Source of the DNA: a virus
Direction: 5' to 3' (one strand)
DNA: 42,496 nt
Virus record (IMG/VR): IMGVR_UViG_3300045970_000056
Span: 1-42,496 of that record
Shown here one piece after another: positions 7,395-16,494 of this stretch. Each line of letters opens with the position of its first letter. Positions within the stretch are counted from its first letter, which is position 1. Position numbers and translations under genes: made by a program. Under the pieces are notes generated by a model. It worked only from the letters and a program-made list of their open reading frames with translations. It made no database searches and was not told the origin of the DNA.

Positions 7395-9026
7395 ATGGAA
7401 ATTAAAAGTCTATCAGTCGCTGAAACTAAGGGGATTAATTCAGACATTACGCCTGTTAATTTGCCGCCTGATACCTTTTCAAGTGGTATAAACTTTCGTT
7501 GCATTAATAAGTCACTAACCTCATTCAGTGGCACATCAAATTTAGTGACTTTCGTCAACTCCGTTAATCCTGCCAAAGTGATTAGTATAATTGGAAGTGA
7601 CATTGTTTATTACGTCGTTTTTGGTAATACCTCAGTATTAATTTCAAATGGAATAAGTTTCTTTGATATCTCCTCTACCGTTTATGACGTATTAGCTGAT
7701 GGCTGGGACTACTGCGATGAAAGCCAGGTTCCTATCTTTAACAATCCTATATGGTACCCTGAATACTGGATGCCTGTGGGTAGTAATCAAGTATTGAAAC
7801 CCTTACCATTTTCTACCACTAAGACTTGGCAGGCTGCTAATAAACAAGCGAATTTAATTCGTTCTCATAAGAATTTCTTATTTGCATTAGGAACGATTGA
7901 GGACGGTACTGAATATAACAATAGGTTCAGGTGGTCAGCTCCAGCAGACTCAGGTGGCATACCCTATACGTGGGATGAAACAGACTTATCTTCTATAGCT
8001 GGGACAGCGGTATTACAGGGTAACTATGGACGCATTATTGAGGGGATGACTCAGCGCGATACCTTTGTTATTTATTCAGAAACTGGGACAAACATCCTGA
8101 CTTATATAGGCGATCCGCTTATCTGGAAGATAACTGAGTTCTCTAACACTAGTGGCATCCTTGCTAAGAATTGTGTGGTTTGTGCTGATAACAAACATTA
8201 TGTCATCACACAAGACGATATTATCATCCATGATGGAACCAACCTATCATCCTTGTTGCACAACAGATTAAGGATGCGGGTTAAGTCTGCACTCGCCTCT
8301 GAGTATTCAAAAAATTCTTATGTATTAGCTGAGTTTTCTAAAAAGGAAGTGTGGTTCTGTATTGTTGAATCAGGGTTCCAGCGACCCAATATCGCCATTA
8401 TTTATAACTGGGTAGACGACACACTTGCCTTATTAGACATAGGCGCGCGCTTTGCCAGTATGGTTTATGCACCTATTATTTTTCAAAAAGTATCGTATGT
8501 TAATGTTAATAGAAATTACGACACTATTGACACGACTTATATCGAATTAATGGGTAATGAAGTCAGTGCTAATGCTGATTGGGATAGCCAGACACAAGCT
8601 TGGGCAAATAATGATTTTCGTTGGAATTATACTAATAGTTTACCTGTTTTAGATGGAATTATTGGTATAGATCCAGTTGCTAAAACAGTGAGTGCCTTGA
8701 CTGTCAATGACTTTTCAAAGGACTTTGATACGGTATTGGTGCATGAGGACTTTGTATTTGACAATCTATTGTCGGTATCTAGTGTGGTTAGTATGTATCC
8801 CATCATTCATTGCTACGGTGAAATGTCCATACAGATGGGCTCTAAGTATAACCAAGGTGAACCCACTATGTGGCAACCGGCGGTTATCTTTAATCCGTCA
8901 CAAACTAAGAAAGTCGATATAAGAACAACGGGAGTCTATCATTCCTGGAAGTTTTCAAGTATAGGGAACGTGCCTTTTACCTTATCAGGGTTCACTATTT
9001 ACTATGCAAATAATGGTAAGCGTTAA
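7395..9026 (+). CDS. Putative tail nozzle or tail tubular protein
   Basis: The 543-residue protein is beta-rich with repeated blade-like segments, such as RWSAPADSGG, the stretch RIIEGMTQRDTFVIYSETG, and later VVCADNKHYVITQDDIIIHDG. These recall the beta-propeller nozzle proteins of short-tailed phages (T7 gp12 and P22 gp10 types). Length and position after the adaptor and before the ejection proteins also fit. No enzymatic motif is visible. The assignment rests on pattern and gene order, so a different tail structural role is possible. Confidence 0.5.
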   Translation: MEIKSLSVAETKGINSDITPVNLPPDTFSSGINFRCINKSLTSFSGTSNLVTFVNSVNPAKVISIIGSDIVYYVVFGNTSVLISNGISFFDISSTVYDVLADGWDYCDESQVPIFNNPIWYPEYWMPVGSNQVLKPLPFSTTKTWQAANKQANLIRSHKNFLFALGTIEDGTEYNNRFRWSAPADSGGIPYTWDETDLSSIAGTAVLQGNYGRIIEGMTQRDTFVIYSETGTNILTYIGDPLIWKITEFSNTSGILAKNCVVCADNKHYVITQDDIIIHDGTNLSSLLHNRLRMRVKSALASEYSKNSYVLAEFSKKEVWFCIVESGFQRPNIAIIYNWVDDTLALLDIGARFASMVYAPIIFQKVSYVNVNRNYDTIDTTYIELMGNEVSANADWDSQTQAWANNDFRWNYTNSLPVLDGIIGIDPVAKTVSALTVNDFSKDFDTVLVHEDFVFDNLLSVSSVVSMYPIIHCYGEMSIQMGSKYNQGEPTMWQPAVIFNPSQTKKVDIRTTGVYHSWKFSSIGNVPFTLSGFTIYYANNGKR

Positions 9027-9253
9027 TGGAAACTGTACCTAAAGGATTGTCCCCTGACTTAGAAAGCTATTTTACAAGGACATTAAGTCGGCTTGAGGAC
9101 TTACAATCTAACCAAGTTCCTGAGCTTAGAACCTCATTGCCTGCAAAGCCTATCTTGGGACGATTGTATTATTTTAAGAATGAGATACTACCCACTATCA
9201 CACCTATTGGCCTGTGGATTTACAAAGCAACAGGTTGGACATTTATAATATGA
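9026..9253 (+). CDS. Hypothetical small virion-region protein
   Basis: This 75-residue protein starts at an ATG overlapping the last base of the upstream stop and overlaps the next start by four bases. It has an N-terminal helix and then a Pro-containing beta segment ending GLWIYKATGWTFI. I do not recognise a family. Tight coupling to the nozzle and to the GNAT-like gene suggests a tail or internal virion role. Confidence 0.6.
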   Translation: METVPKGLSPDLESYFTRTLSRLEDLQSNQVPELRTSLPAKPILGRLYYFKNEILPTITPIGLWIYKATGWTFII

Positions 9254-9684
9254 GTCAATACCGATTTGAAATATTGCATCCTTATACCATGATTAAGATA
9301 TGGGATGACTTATTGCCCCATATAGAGCGCGTGGTTGCTATTGGGCATGGTGAGTTTTCCGCTGAGTCTATCAAGCAAAAGGTATTAAATAACCGTGGCT
9401 TTATAATTGCAGTCTATGAAGGTGACGTTATTAAGGCTGTCAATACAGCGGAAGTAGCTGTATATGATAGCGGTTTGCGCTCGTTACTTATCCCAATATT
9501 TGCAGGTGATGGTCTTAGGGATTGGGGGCCAGAATGGCTAGAAATACAAAGGGGTATTGCTATTTATTTTGATTGCAAAGAGATAAGGGGATTTGCCGTT
9601 AGGGATGGCTGGGAACGCATTTTAAAGGATTATAATTTTAAAACAACGTATTCCGTCATCACCATGCCGGTAGGAGAAGAGTAA
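9250..9684 (+). CDS. Putative GNAT-fold virion-region protein
   Basis: The ATG at 9250 (ATGA overlap with the upstream stop) gives 144 residues; an upstream in-frame ATG at 9214 is less likely. Alternating helices and strands with a C-terminal GWERILKDYNFKTTYSVITM segment recall acetyltransferase-fold proteins found in the internal-protein region of T7-like phages (gp13 type). I cannot identify a clear acetyl-CoA-binding loop, so enzyme activity is doubtful. It precedes the internal protein genes. Confidence 0.45.
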   Translation: MSQYRFEILHPYTMIKIWDDLLPHIERVVAIGHGEFSAESIKQKVLNNRGFIIAVYEGDVIKAVNTAEVAVYDSGLRSLLIPIFAGDGLRDWGPEWLEIQRGIAIYFDCKEIRGFAVRDGWERILKDYNFKTTYSVITMPVGEE

Positions 9685-10574
9685 TGGGAAGTTCAACTAA
9701 CAGTACCAGTGGAATACAGGGTGGACAAAGTACCTCTCAGAACTCCCGATCTGGTGGCAGTACCTTTGGGCAGGGTGTATTTAATGAAGGTGCGTTAAAT
9801 AGCCTCTATGGAAGCGCACAGAATTTATACAATCAGGTATCAGGGACACAGCAAGGAATGGTTCCTGGCGCTGTAAACTTTCAGAATCAGCAAGCTCAAG
9901 GCGCGGCTAATGCTAATTCTGGGATGCAACAGGGTGGCGTTTACGGTGGCTTAGGCATTGGTAATCAGTTAATGGACTCGTTGCGACAATCTCAGAATAC
10001 TCCTTCTAATATGCAAGAAGTTAACCGCATGATTATGGGAGGGAATGGCAATACGTCACTTGATGCGATGAAAGGGAGTCTTGAGGCGGATGCGGCACGT
10101 GCTCAGAACTTGAATCAAGCGGGTAATGCTGCACAGGCTGCTGGTGTGGGGATGTCTGGGAGTAGCCGACAGGGCGTTATGGATGCACTGGGCAAGAATG
10201 ATATCAATAGGGGATTAATGGCTAATGAGGCAAAATTGGGTTATGACAGTTTCAACAGTGATTTACAACGTAAGATGGATATAGCTTCCGCTGCCGATAC
10301 TAATACCTTTAACCGTCAACAATTAATGTCAGGTATGCTCGGGCAACAACAAGGTGCAGTGAATCAAGGAATTGGTAATACCACAGGTGTTCAGCAAGCG
10401 GGAATGGGGCAGTTTAATGCCGCTAATCAGCCGTGGCAGGGACTGCAAAATTACCAGAACACCTTAGGCGCACCAACGGTGCTTAATTCTGGTTCTAGTT
10501 ATAATACGGGGCAAGGTTCACAGAGCGGATCAGGATGGGGAACTACGCAAAATTCTGGTGGTACGAAAGGCTGA
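9684..10574 (+). CDS. Putative internal or ejection protein, Gly/Gln/Asn-rich
   Basis: The 296-residue protein is of low complexity: Ser/Gly/Gln-rich ends flank a central helical section (about 120-215) with AQAAGVGMSGSSRQGVMDAL and FNSDLQRKMDIA. Flexible Gly/Gln-rich proteins with a short helical core just upstream of a muramidase-bearing protein are typical of podovirus ejection proteins, which form a conduit across the cell envelope. No sequence family is certain. The stop overlaps the next start by one base (TGATG). Confidence 0.5.
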   Translation: MGSSTNSTSGIQGGQSTSQNSRSGGSTFGQGVFNEGALNSLYGSAQNLYNQVSGTQQGMVPGAVNFQNQQAQGAANANSGMQQGGVYGGLGIGNQLMDSLRQSQNTPSNMQEVNRMIMGGNGNTSLDAMKGSLEADAARAQNLNQAGNAAQAAGVGMSGSSRQGVMDALGKNDINRGLMANEAKLGYDSFNSDLQRKMDIASAADTNTFNRQQLMSGMLGQQQGAVNQGIGNTTGVQQAGMGQFNAANQPWQGLQNYQNTLGAPTVLNSGSSYNTGQGSQSGSGWGTTQNSGGTKG

Positions 10575-10990
10575 TGAAAGCGGATATAGCTCGATATAAT
10601 AATGTGGTTCAACTTGAGAACTACATTAAAGAGAATATGGATAATGTAGAACTTGAGGTGTCGCATCATCAAATACCCGGAGTCTATGTTAGAGCGATTT
10701 ATATACCAAAGGATTTTATTCTTACTAGCAAAATACATAAACACGCTTGTATTAATATTATGACAAAAGGAATATTGGCTATATCAGAAGGCAATGGGGA
10801 TTATAAGAAGTTAGTGGCTGGCGATATATTTATAAGTCCAAAAGGCACAAAAAGAGCTGGGTATGCAGTCGAAGATGTTGTTTATGTGACAGCACATCAT
10901 ACATTTGAAACAAATATTGATGTTATTGAAGATTATTTAGCTTGTGATAGCGTTGATGATTATATTAAGTATTTGGAGAATTTATCATGA
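10574..10990 (+). CDS. Cupin-fold protein
   Basis: The ATG at 10574 gives 138 residues. The middle has a single-domain cupin pattern: IHKHACINIMTKGILAI, then GDIFISPKGTKRAGYA, then YVTAHHT. These are the strands and turns of a double-stranded beta-helix with possible metal-binding His residues. Similar small cupin-like proteins occur in phage structural modules with no known function. It is translationally coupled on both sides. Confidence 0.6.
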   Translation: MKADIARYNNVVQLENYIKENMDNVELEVSHHQIPGVYVRAIYIPKDFILTSKIHKHACINIMTKGILAISEGNGDYKKLVAGDIFISPKGTKRAGYAVEDVVYVTAHHTFETNIDVIEDYLACDSVDDYIKYLENLS

Positions 10991-11457
10991 CTATAGCAGC
11001 CGCAGCAGCATCAGCTGCAACAGCCATTGGTGCATCAGCAGCAACCGCAGCGTCCGTTGGAACTATGGCGGCAGGTGCAGCAGGAGCAGCAGGAGCAGCT
11101 GGTATTGGCAGATTAGTAAGTGGTTCTGGTGGCAGTGGTGGTGGCCCTGGTAAAAGTACTGGTGATAGTATGCTTCAAGGCATACAAGAATATGTTAAAA
11201 ATATAGATATGTCACAGCCAGAAGCGGCACCGCCTGATGCACAGCCAAACTTCGCTCGTAACCCCATTCCTGCGCCTAATAATGGCGCATCTGCGACACA
11301 GCAACCCACACAGAACTTTACGCCAATATCAGGTAATCAGTTTAGTCCTGTAGCACAAACGCCTTCACGTGGCTTTGGGCAACCACAGGGTCAAGGTCAG
11401 CTTCCTGAGAATATTCAGGGATTCATTGCGCATCTGATGGGAGGATATAATGGCTAA
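10987..11457 (+). CDS. Ala/Gly-rich putative internal virion protein
   Basis: The 156-residue protein opens with an Ala/Gly/Thr-rich hydrophobic segment (about 1-45, ending AAGAAGIGRLV) that could insert into a membrane during genome ejection. A Gly/Ser linker and a Pro/Gln-rich disordered tail follow. It overlaps the neighbours on both sides by 4 and 8 bases. The composition matches small ejection-conduit proteins, but no family is recognised. Confidence 0.5.
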   Translation: MTIAAAAASAATAIGASAATAASVGTMAAGAAGAAGAAGIGRLVSGSGGSGGGPGKSTGDSMLQGIQEYVKNIDMSQPEAAPPDAQPNFARNPIPAPNNGASATQQPTQNFTPISGNQFSPVAQTPSRGFGQPQGQGQLPENIQGFIAHLMGGYNG

Positions 11458-13270
11458 TGATCCTAATGCAGGGCTAAGTACCATGCTTTCATTCCTTCAA
11501 CAGGGTTCTAATGCAGGAAATGATCCACTACCACAAATGCCAGATTATACTAGCATAAATATGCCTGCTCCACAACAGCAGCAACATCAGGGTGGTAATG
11601 GCTTTGGTGGTGTACTAAAAGGACTTCTTGGTAATCTTACAAGTCAGTATTTAGGATATAAACTAAAATCATATACTGATAAGCAAGATAATGAAGAATT
11701 TGGTGCTGCCCTTAATAAAGGTATTGAATCACAAATGAGCACTGTTGGTAAAGATAGTGCTTTTTATCCTATTTTAAAAAATGCTCTTAGTTATCCTAGT
11801 AATGAAATTGGCAATAAAAATAAACATGATTCATTAAATTATATTAATAATGCTTTAACATCTGCTGCGACTCCAACAGCAAATTATAAAGATGCCACAA
11901 ATTCAGTAACAGCACCTACTTACCAACGTCATTTTAAGAATATTGGTGCATCAGATGGCACTGAACGTAATGCTGATGGCAGTTTATCTGATATACCATA
12001 CAATCATACACCTGGTAGTTTAATAGACTATAAAGCACAAATTGCCCAAAATCAAAAAGCTTCACCTCCTGGTGCCAATCCAGAACAGTTGGCTTTATCT
12101 AAAGATCGTAATAGGATTGCGCAAGAAAGTTTAGATGCTAGATTACATCCACCATTAAAACTTGGCCCCGGTGAAGAAGTTGATCCATATAATCAAGGTA
12201 GTACAAGACTTAGAACTAATTCACCACAATGGATTGTTGCTAGTCAAAAACATGAAAAAGATTGGCAACAAAAAGAATTTATTAATACTAAAGCAGATAT
12301 AGCACAACAAAAAATTAAAAATATATTAGACCCCAAAAATAAGTCTGGGTTTGAACGTAATTTTGGTAGTAATTATAGTGGTTATTTAACTAGTCAATTT
12401 CCAGATGCTGTTGTTGTTAGAAAAGAACTTGACGATTTAAAAGATTCTTTGAAAAATGCTGGTTTAGATATGATGAAAACTGGCGGCTCTATTGGTGCCA
12501 TGTCAGTACAAGAATGGCCAATAGTACAAGGTGTACTTGGTTCTATTACACCTGGAATGCCCGAAGATGAAGCTAGAACTAAATTACAAGAAGTAAACGA
12601 TAGACTAGAAGTTATACGTAATCTTGGCACTAATAGTTATGATACTGGATGGTCTAATAGTCAGTTTTATAATCCAAAAACATCTAAACAGATACAGAGA
12701 GAAAAAGAGGATGCTCTAAAGAACAAAGATCAGCCAGAACAGTCAGGTGGTACAGGCCAACAAGGTGCTAAAAATGTCTATAATTATGGTAATCTACGAC
12801 CATCAAAATCTTCTGGTGGGTTTCAGTCTTATAAAACTCCAGAGGAAGGCATAGCAGCTATTGGTAACCAATTAAAAATATATGGTAACAGAGATGGTAT
12901 AAACACAATTGCTGGTATTGTCAATAAATGGGCACCAGAAAGTGATGGTAATGATGTTCAAGCATACATTAAAAGTATTTCACAGACAACAGGCTTAGGC
13001 CTTAATGATAAAATAGACTTAAATGATCCAGCAATGGTGCATATGATTACTGCTGGAATTATGAGGAAAGAAAGTAATAAGTGGAAAAAATCCAGTCAAC
13101 CTACCAAACAACCAGCTCAAGTTGCTCAATCAGATCAACAAATGCCAGATCAACAAACAGGTCCATTACAGACTAAATCAAAATTTACGCCAACACAATT
13201 TGGCACTAATAAAAAGAATGGTAGAAAATACTTTATAAATGCTGATGGTAAGCCGGAGTATGTACCATGA
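11450..13270 (+). CDS. Internal virion protein with muramidase-like domain
   Basis: The 606-residue protein has a Gln-rich N-terminus, a long helical middle, and a domain at about 440-550 resembling virion-associated peptidoglycan hydrolases. That domain reads YNYGNLRPS ... GFQSYKTPEEGIAAIGNQLKIY ... INTIAGIVNKWAPESDGNDVQAYI, then KIDLNDPAMVHMITAGIMRKE. This is the usual NPGNLR-like, WAP and closing helix pattern. It likely opens the cell wall locally at infection. It is the only wall hydrolase I can identify, so it might also serve in lysis. Codon use is more AT-rich than in the genes just upstream. Confidence 0.65.
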   Translation: MANDPNAGLSTMLSFLQQGSNAGNDPLPQMPDYTSINMPAPQQQQHQGGNGFGGVLKGLLGNLTSQYLGYKLKSYTDKQDNEEFGAALNKGIESQMSTVGKDSAFYPILKNALSYPSNEIGNKNKHDSLNYINNALTSAATPTANYKDATNSVTAPTYQRHFKNIGASDGTERNADGSLSDIPYNHTPGSLIDYKAQIAQNQKASPPGANPEQLALSKDRNRIAQESLDARLHPPLKLGPGEEVDPYNQGSTRLRTNSPQWIVASQKHEKDWQQKEFINTKADIAQQKIKNILDPKNKSGFERNFGSNYSGYLTSQFPDAVVVRKELDDLKDSLKNAGLDMMKTGGSIGAMSVQEWPIVQGVLGSITPGMPEDEARTKLQEVNDRLEVIRNLGTNSYDTGWSNSQFYNPKTSKQIQREKEDALKNKDQPEQSGGTGQQGAKNVYNYGNLRPSKSSGGFQSYKTPEEGIAAIGNQLKIYGNRDGINTIAGIVNKWAPESDGNDVQAYIKSISQTTGLGLNDKIDLNDPAMVHMITAGIMRKESNKWKKSSQPTKQPAQVAQSDQQMPDQQTGPLQTKSKFTPTQFGTNKKNGRKYFINADGKPEYVP

Positions 13271-14943
13271 GTGGTAGTAACTTAGTTCCAGAAGAAGATA
13301 TGCAAGATTTGGTACCCAATAAGAATCTTGTACCAGAAGAAGATTTGCAAGATTTAATGCCGCAGGCTGGTGGTATGCCAGCAGTTACTAAAGGTCAAAG
13401 AACTGCTATGCAAGACTTGTTAGATAGGTCTCATAATGCACTGTATGGTATGGCTGGACGTGGAGAGGAGATGTTTGCTGGATTAACTGAGAAACTTCAG
13501 TCACCAGAATACATGCAGAAGATAGCAGCTCAAAGAGAGTGGCGTAAAAACACTCCCGGTGCAGAATTTGGCGGTATGGGTACAGATGCTATAGCATCAT
13601 TATTACCTACATTAAAGTATCCTAAAATGGCTGGGTTAATTGGTTCTGGTATGTCTGGTTACATGCAAGGTTTTGCAACTAAACCTGGTACTTTACAAGA
13701 ACGTGCGGATCAAGGTATGGAATCTGGTATTGGTGGTGTAGTAGGTTCTGCTATACCAGGTGCCCTATCCAAAGTTTTTGGCGGTGTGCCATTATCAGCA
13801 GAAGCTAAGACACTTATAAAGGAAGGCGTACAACCAACTGTTGGCCAGGCTATAGAACAGAAGACTGGGCTAGGTGGTATTGTTGGTTCTGGCGTATCAA
13901 GATTAGAAAGTGCTTCTCAGTCATTGCCATTCTCTGGTGCTGCTACGCGGCATGCTCGCAATAGAGCTATGGATAATTGGGAACAATCTACTATTAAAAT
14001 GGCAGAGGACCCAGATTTAGGTATAACTGCAGGTGGTATGACTGGTTCAGATGGTATTAGCCATCTTTATCATAAAGGATTTAAACCTGCTTATAAAGAT
14101 TCTTTATCTGGTCAATCAGTTCCTGTTACACCACGATTGTTTTCTGATATACATATTGAATTGCAGAATCCCAACTTATTCATGACAAATGAAGCTAGAA
14201 ATGAAACACGTAATTTTTTAGAGTCACAATTTAGGTCTATTAAACAAATACCTGGCCCTGGTAGCCAAACTGCTACGCATTATTCTGCGCAAGATTTACA
14301 TGATATAGAATCCAATATTGCTGGCCATGCTCGTAAATTAATTGGTTCACAAGATAAAAACCAGAGAGGCCAAGGACAATTACTTGATAATATAGAAGAA
14401 GCTTTAGCTAAGTACCGTAGAGATTTTTTACCACCATATGTGGCACAGAAGGTAGGTCGTATAGATGATAAGTATGCTATATACAAGCATTTAGAAAAAG
14501 CATCCGGTACATTATCTGCTGATGCCGGGCACTTTACACCAACACATCTATTATCGGTCGAGAAACGAATGGATCCAAGCAAAGATAAAGGCGCATTTGG
14601 TAGAGGTGAAGCATTAATGCAACAATGGGCTCAAGCTGGTAAGACTGTGTTGCATGATACTGTTGGCGTATCTAGTGCTCCATCCAGATCAATGTTTAAA
14701 AATGCTTTAACTTTACCTGGTGTTATTGGCACTGGTATTGAAGGTGGTGTATTATCTCATCCTGCTATATGGGTACCTTATGGTGGCATAGCTACTGCAT
14801 TAGCTGCCGGCTCTACTAAACCTGTACAGAAAATATTGACTGGTGGTGGGCCAACACAGAAAAGACTTGCAGAATTATTAGATAAAATTGGTAAACCTGT
14901 CGGTAAGTCTTTAGGTGTTGGATTATCTTTGAATGATGATTGA
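13267..14943 (+). CDS. Putative ejection protein with N-terminal LVPEED repeats
   Basis: The 558-residue protein begins with two near-identical acidic repeats (NLVPEEDMQDLVPNK and NLVPEEDLQDLMP). A Gly-rich hydrophobic zone follows at about 100-190 and then long helical regions. Large proteins like this at the end of the internal-protein cluster are usually injected with the genome in short-tailed phages. It overlaps the muramidase-like gene by four bases and is the last long gene of the rightward late block. No catalytic motif is visible. Confidence 0.5.
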   Translation: MSGSNLVPEEDMQDLVPNKNLVPEEDLQDLMPQAGGMPAVTKGQRTAMQDLLDRSHNALYGMAGRGEEMFAGLTEKLQSPEYMQKIAAQREWRKNTPGAEFGGMGTDAIASLLPTLKYPKMAGLIGSGMSGYMQGFATKPGTLQERADQGMESGIGGVVGSAIPGALSKVFGGVPLSAEAKTLIKEGVQPTVGQAIEQKTGLGGIVGSGVSRLESASQSLPFSGAATRHARNRAMDNWEQSTIKMAEDPDLGITAGGMTGSDGISHLYHKGFKPAYKDSLSGQSVPVTPRLFSDIHIELQNPNLFMTNEARNETRNFLESQFRSIKQIPGPGSQTATHYSAQDLHDIESNIAGHARKLIGSQDKNQRGQGQLLDNIEEALAKYRRDFLPPYVAQKVGRIDDKYAIYKHLEKASGTLSADAGHFTPTHLLSVEKRMDPSKDKGAFGRGEALMQQWAQAGKTVLHDTVGVSSAPSRSMFKNALTLPGVIGTGIEGGVLSHPAIWVPYGGIATALAAGSTKPVQKILTGGGPTQKRLAELLDKIGKPVGKSLGVGLSLNDD

Positions 14944-14996
14944 TTTAGATCTTATCATCTCTTTTAGAATGATTCAAATTCGATCGAGAATGATGA

Positions 14997-15058
14997 TTTA
15001 AGAAGAGAAAAATAAAAAGAGATATAATTCTATCAATTTAAAATTTTCTCTTCTTAAA
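14997..15058. repeat. Perfect 15-bp inverted repeat at the convergent junction
   Basis: TTTAAGAAGAGAAAA at 14997-15011 is perfectly inverted at 15044-15058, with a 32-base loop. It lies between the last long rightward gene and a tiny ORF that meets the leftward ligase. It could act as a terminator or RNA processing site, although no clean T-run follows the stem. Confidence 0.7.
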
Positions 15059-15071
15059 TAAATCCAAACAT

Positions 15072-15176
15072 ATGAGTAGACGTGAATATCTAAAACATAT
15101 AGCTAAAGGAGCGGCACCATTTGCTATAAGCGGCCTAGGAATACAACAAATGGTAGATCAGAAAGATAAAAAATAA
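15072..15176 (+). CDS. 34-residue peptide with Tat-like motif
   Basis: The ORF encodes SRREYLKHIAKGAAPFAISG and a short polar tail. The start of this sequence matches the twin-arginine signal pattern (S/T)RRxFLK with Tyr for Phe, followed by a mildly hydrophobic stretch. No strong ribosome binding site precedes it. It ends 3 bases before the ligase stop on the other strand. It may be a true microprotein or the remnant of a larger gene. Confidence 0.4.
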   Translation: MSRREYLKHIAKGAAPFAISGLGIQQMVDQKDKK

Positions 15177-15179
15177 TTA

Positions 15180-16220
15180 TTATGTTCTAAAATACTTAGC
15201 GACAGGATGAAATGGCACTCCATCATTGGTATATTCAAAGAACTCTACATTAACAATTCTACCAATATAATCGCACGAGTTAATAAGTATTTCAATCTTT
15301 TCATCTATATTCCCTGGTGCTGATACTCTGAAATATCCTCCTGTTGGTAATTGACATTCAAGAACAGCCCAACCATCTTTTGATGCTATAATATTAGTTA
15401 TTAAAAACTCAGCATCTAGCCATTTTTTAATTTTAATAAGACTTTTACTACGTTTACCAGCTTCATAACCAGTGTCATTGGTACGTAGTATGAGGCCTTC
15501 ATAACCAGCAGCAATAGAAGCTCGTAAATTTTCCTCTATATCTTTGACACCAGGAAATAATGTTGGTGCTACCTTAACACTTTCACTAACAAATTCATAT
15601 TCCATTATTCGTTCTAATCTTTGTTCATAAGGATTATTAATAATAGTATCATAAATAATATAGTCTAACTTATCATTTCCAGGTTGAATTTTTTTAATGA
15701 GACTACCTGCATCTTGTAGTGCCATACCATGCACATAAAGCTCTCCATCTAAAATAACGCCTGGTTGTATACCAATACTATCAGTTATATGTTTAATAGT
15801 ATTGATCTGTTTACCATTGCGGGAATAAGCTATTGGCCCTTCTTCAGTTCCCATAATTAGGCACCGATGACCATTATACTTATACTGCACAAAGCACTTC
15901 TTAAAATCAACTTTTGAGTCTTTTAATTGTTGCGCTAGCATAGGCTTTAAGAGCTTGCTTGCGTTCAAGCCTACCGATTGCCTTGCTTCTTCGATTGTGT
16001 AGCAGTAGCCCTTGTCTAATTGCTTATTTACCCTAGAATTTACCTGCAAAGCAAGCTGTTCGTCTAAATTACGCCCCGATTGATTAATTGATATATTTTC
16101 ACGCTTAGACTGCATTGATCCATTAAGCTGGCCCCACTCTATCAATATACTTTTTGCTTCTTCAAATATTGTCCATATTTGAATAGCGTTTGTAGCTGTA
16201 ACTTTGTATAATGTTACCAT
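15180..16220 (-). CDS. ATP-dependent DNA ligase
   Basis: The 346-residue enzyme seals nicks by lysine adenylation. The start is the ATG at 16220, with AGGA seven bases upstream. The N-terminal 90 residues resemble a WGR-like DNA-binding region (IEWGQLNG ... GRNLDEQ). The adenylation motif is K114-YNG, with Asn in place of the usual Asp, followed by DGELYV (motif III), YEGLILR (motif IV) and SLIKIKKW (motif V). The C-terminal part forms an OB-fold domain ending YFRT. It is the last gene of the leftward block, coupled to two tiny membrane-protein genes. It would act at replication, joining lagging-strand fragments. Confidence 0.92.
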   Translation of the reverse strand: MVTLYKVTATNAIQIWTIFEEAKSILIEWGQLNGSMQSKRENISINQSGRNLDEQLALQVNSRVNKQLDKGYCYTIEEARQSVGLNASKLLKPMLAQQLKDSKVDFKKCFVQYKYNGHRCLIMGTEEGPIAYSRNGKQINTIKHITDSIGIQPGVILDGELYVHGMALQDAGSLIKKIQPGNDKLDYIIYDTIINNPYEQRLERIMEYEFVSESVKVAPTLFPGVKDIEENLRASIAAGYEGLILRTNDTGYEAGKRSKSLIKIKKWLDAEFLITNIIASKDGWAVLECQLPTGGYFRVSAPGNIDEKIEILINSCDYIGRIVNVEFFEYTNDGVPFHPVAKYFRT

Positions 16221-16221
16221 T

Positions 16222-16317
16222 TCAATCCTTATTAATATAAAGCACTGCGACAACATACGTTAGTAGTATCATGCCAACAAAAATTAAGAATACCGATTCT
16301 CCATTGCAAGCATTCAT
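16222..16317 (-). CDS. 31-residue membrane peptide
   Basis: The peptide starts immediately after the upstream stop (TAAATG) and ends one base before the ligase ATG. It has a short polar N-terminus and one clear membrane segment (FLIFVGMILLTYVVAVLYI) followed by NKD. The tight packing between two genes supports real translation. Function is unknown; single-span peptides in phages are sometimes inner-membrane lysis or host-takeover factors. Confidence 0.6.
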   Translation of the reverse strand: MNACNGESVFLIFVGMILLTYVVAVLYINKD

Positions 16318-16494
16318 TTAATCAATACTCCCATTGGATTTTAAATGTCTCCAAACAGTTCTTATTCCCCAGGTGAGCAGTCCGATTATTGCCCATACAG
16401 GAGCAAAGTCCATTATTAAAAACCATATAAAGGCTATTAGTGCTTTTTCACTCATACTATCTAATGCATTAATAAGCTGTATCATGTCGTTCAT
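16318..16494 (-). CDS. 58-residue membrane protein, possible holin
   Basis: The ATG at 16494 overlaps the HTH gene stop (ATGA). The protein has an amphipathic N-terminus and two adjoining hydrophobic stretches (ALIAFIWFLIMDF and VWAIIGLLTWGI), ending in a basic and polar tail. Size and layout allow a small holin, but it lies in the replication block instead of near a wall hydrolase, so a different membrane role is equally possible. Confidence 0.55.
   Translation of the reverse strand: MNDMIQLINALDSMSEKALIAFIWFLIMDFAPVWAIIGLLTWGIRTVWRHLKSNGSID

Noticed and set aside
9250-9684. Active acetyltransferase
   Set aside because: The fold is plausible, but I could not find a convincing acetyl-CoA loop, so no enzyme activity is claimed.
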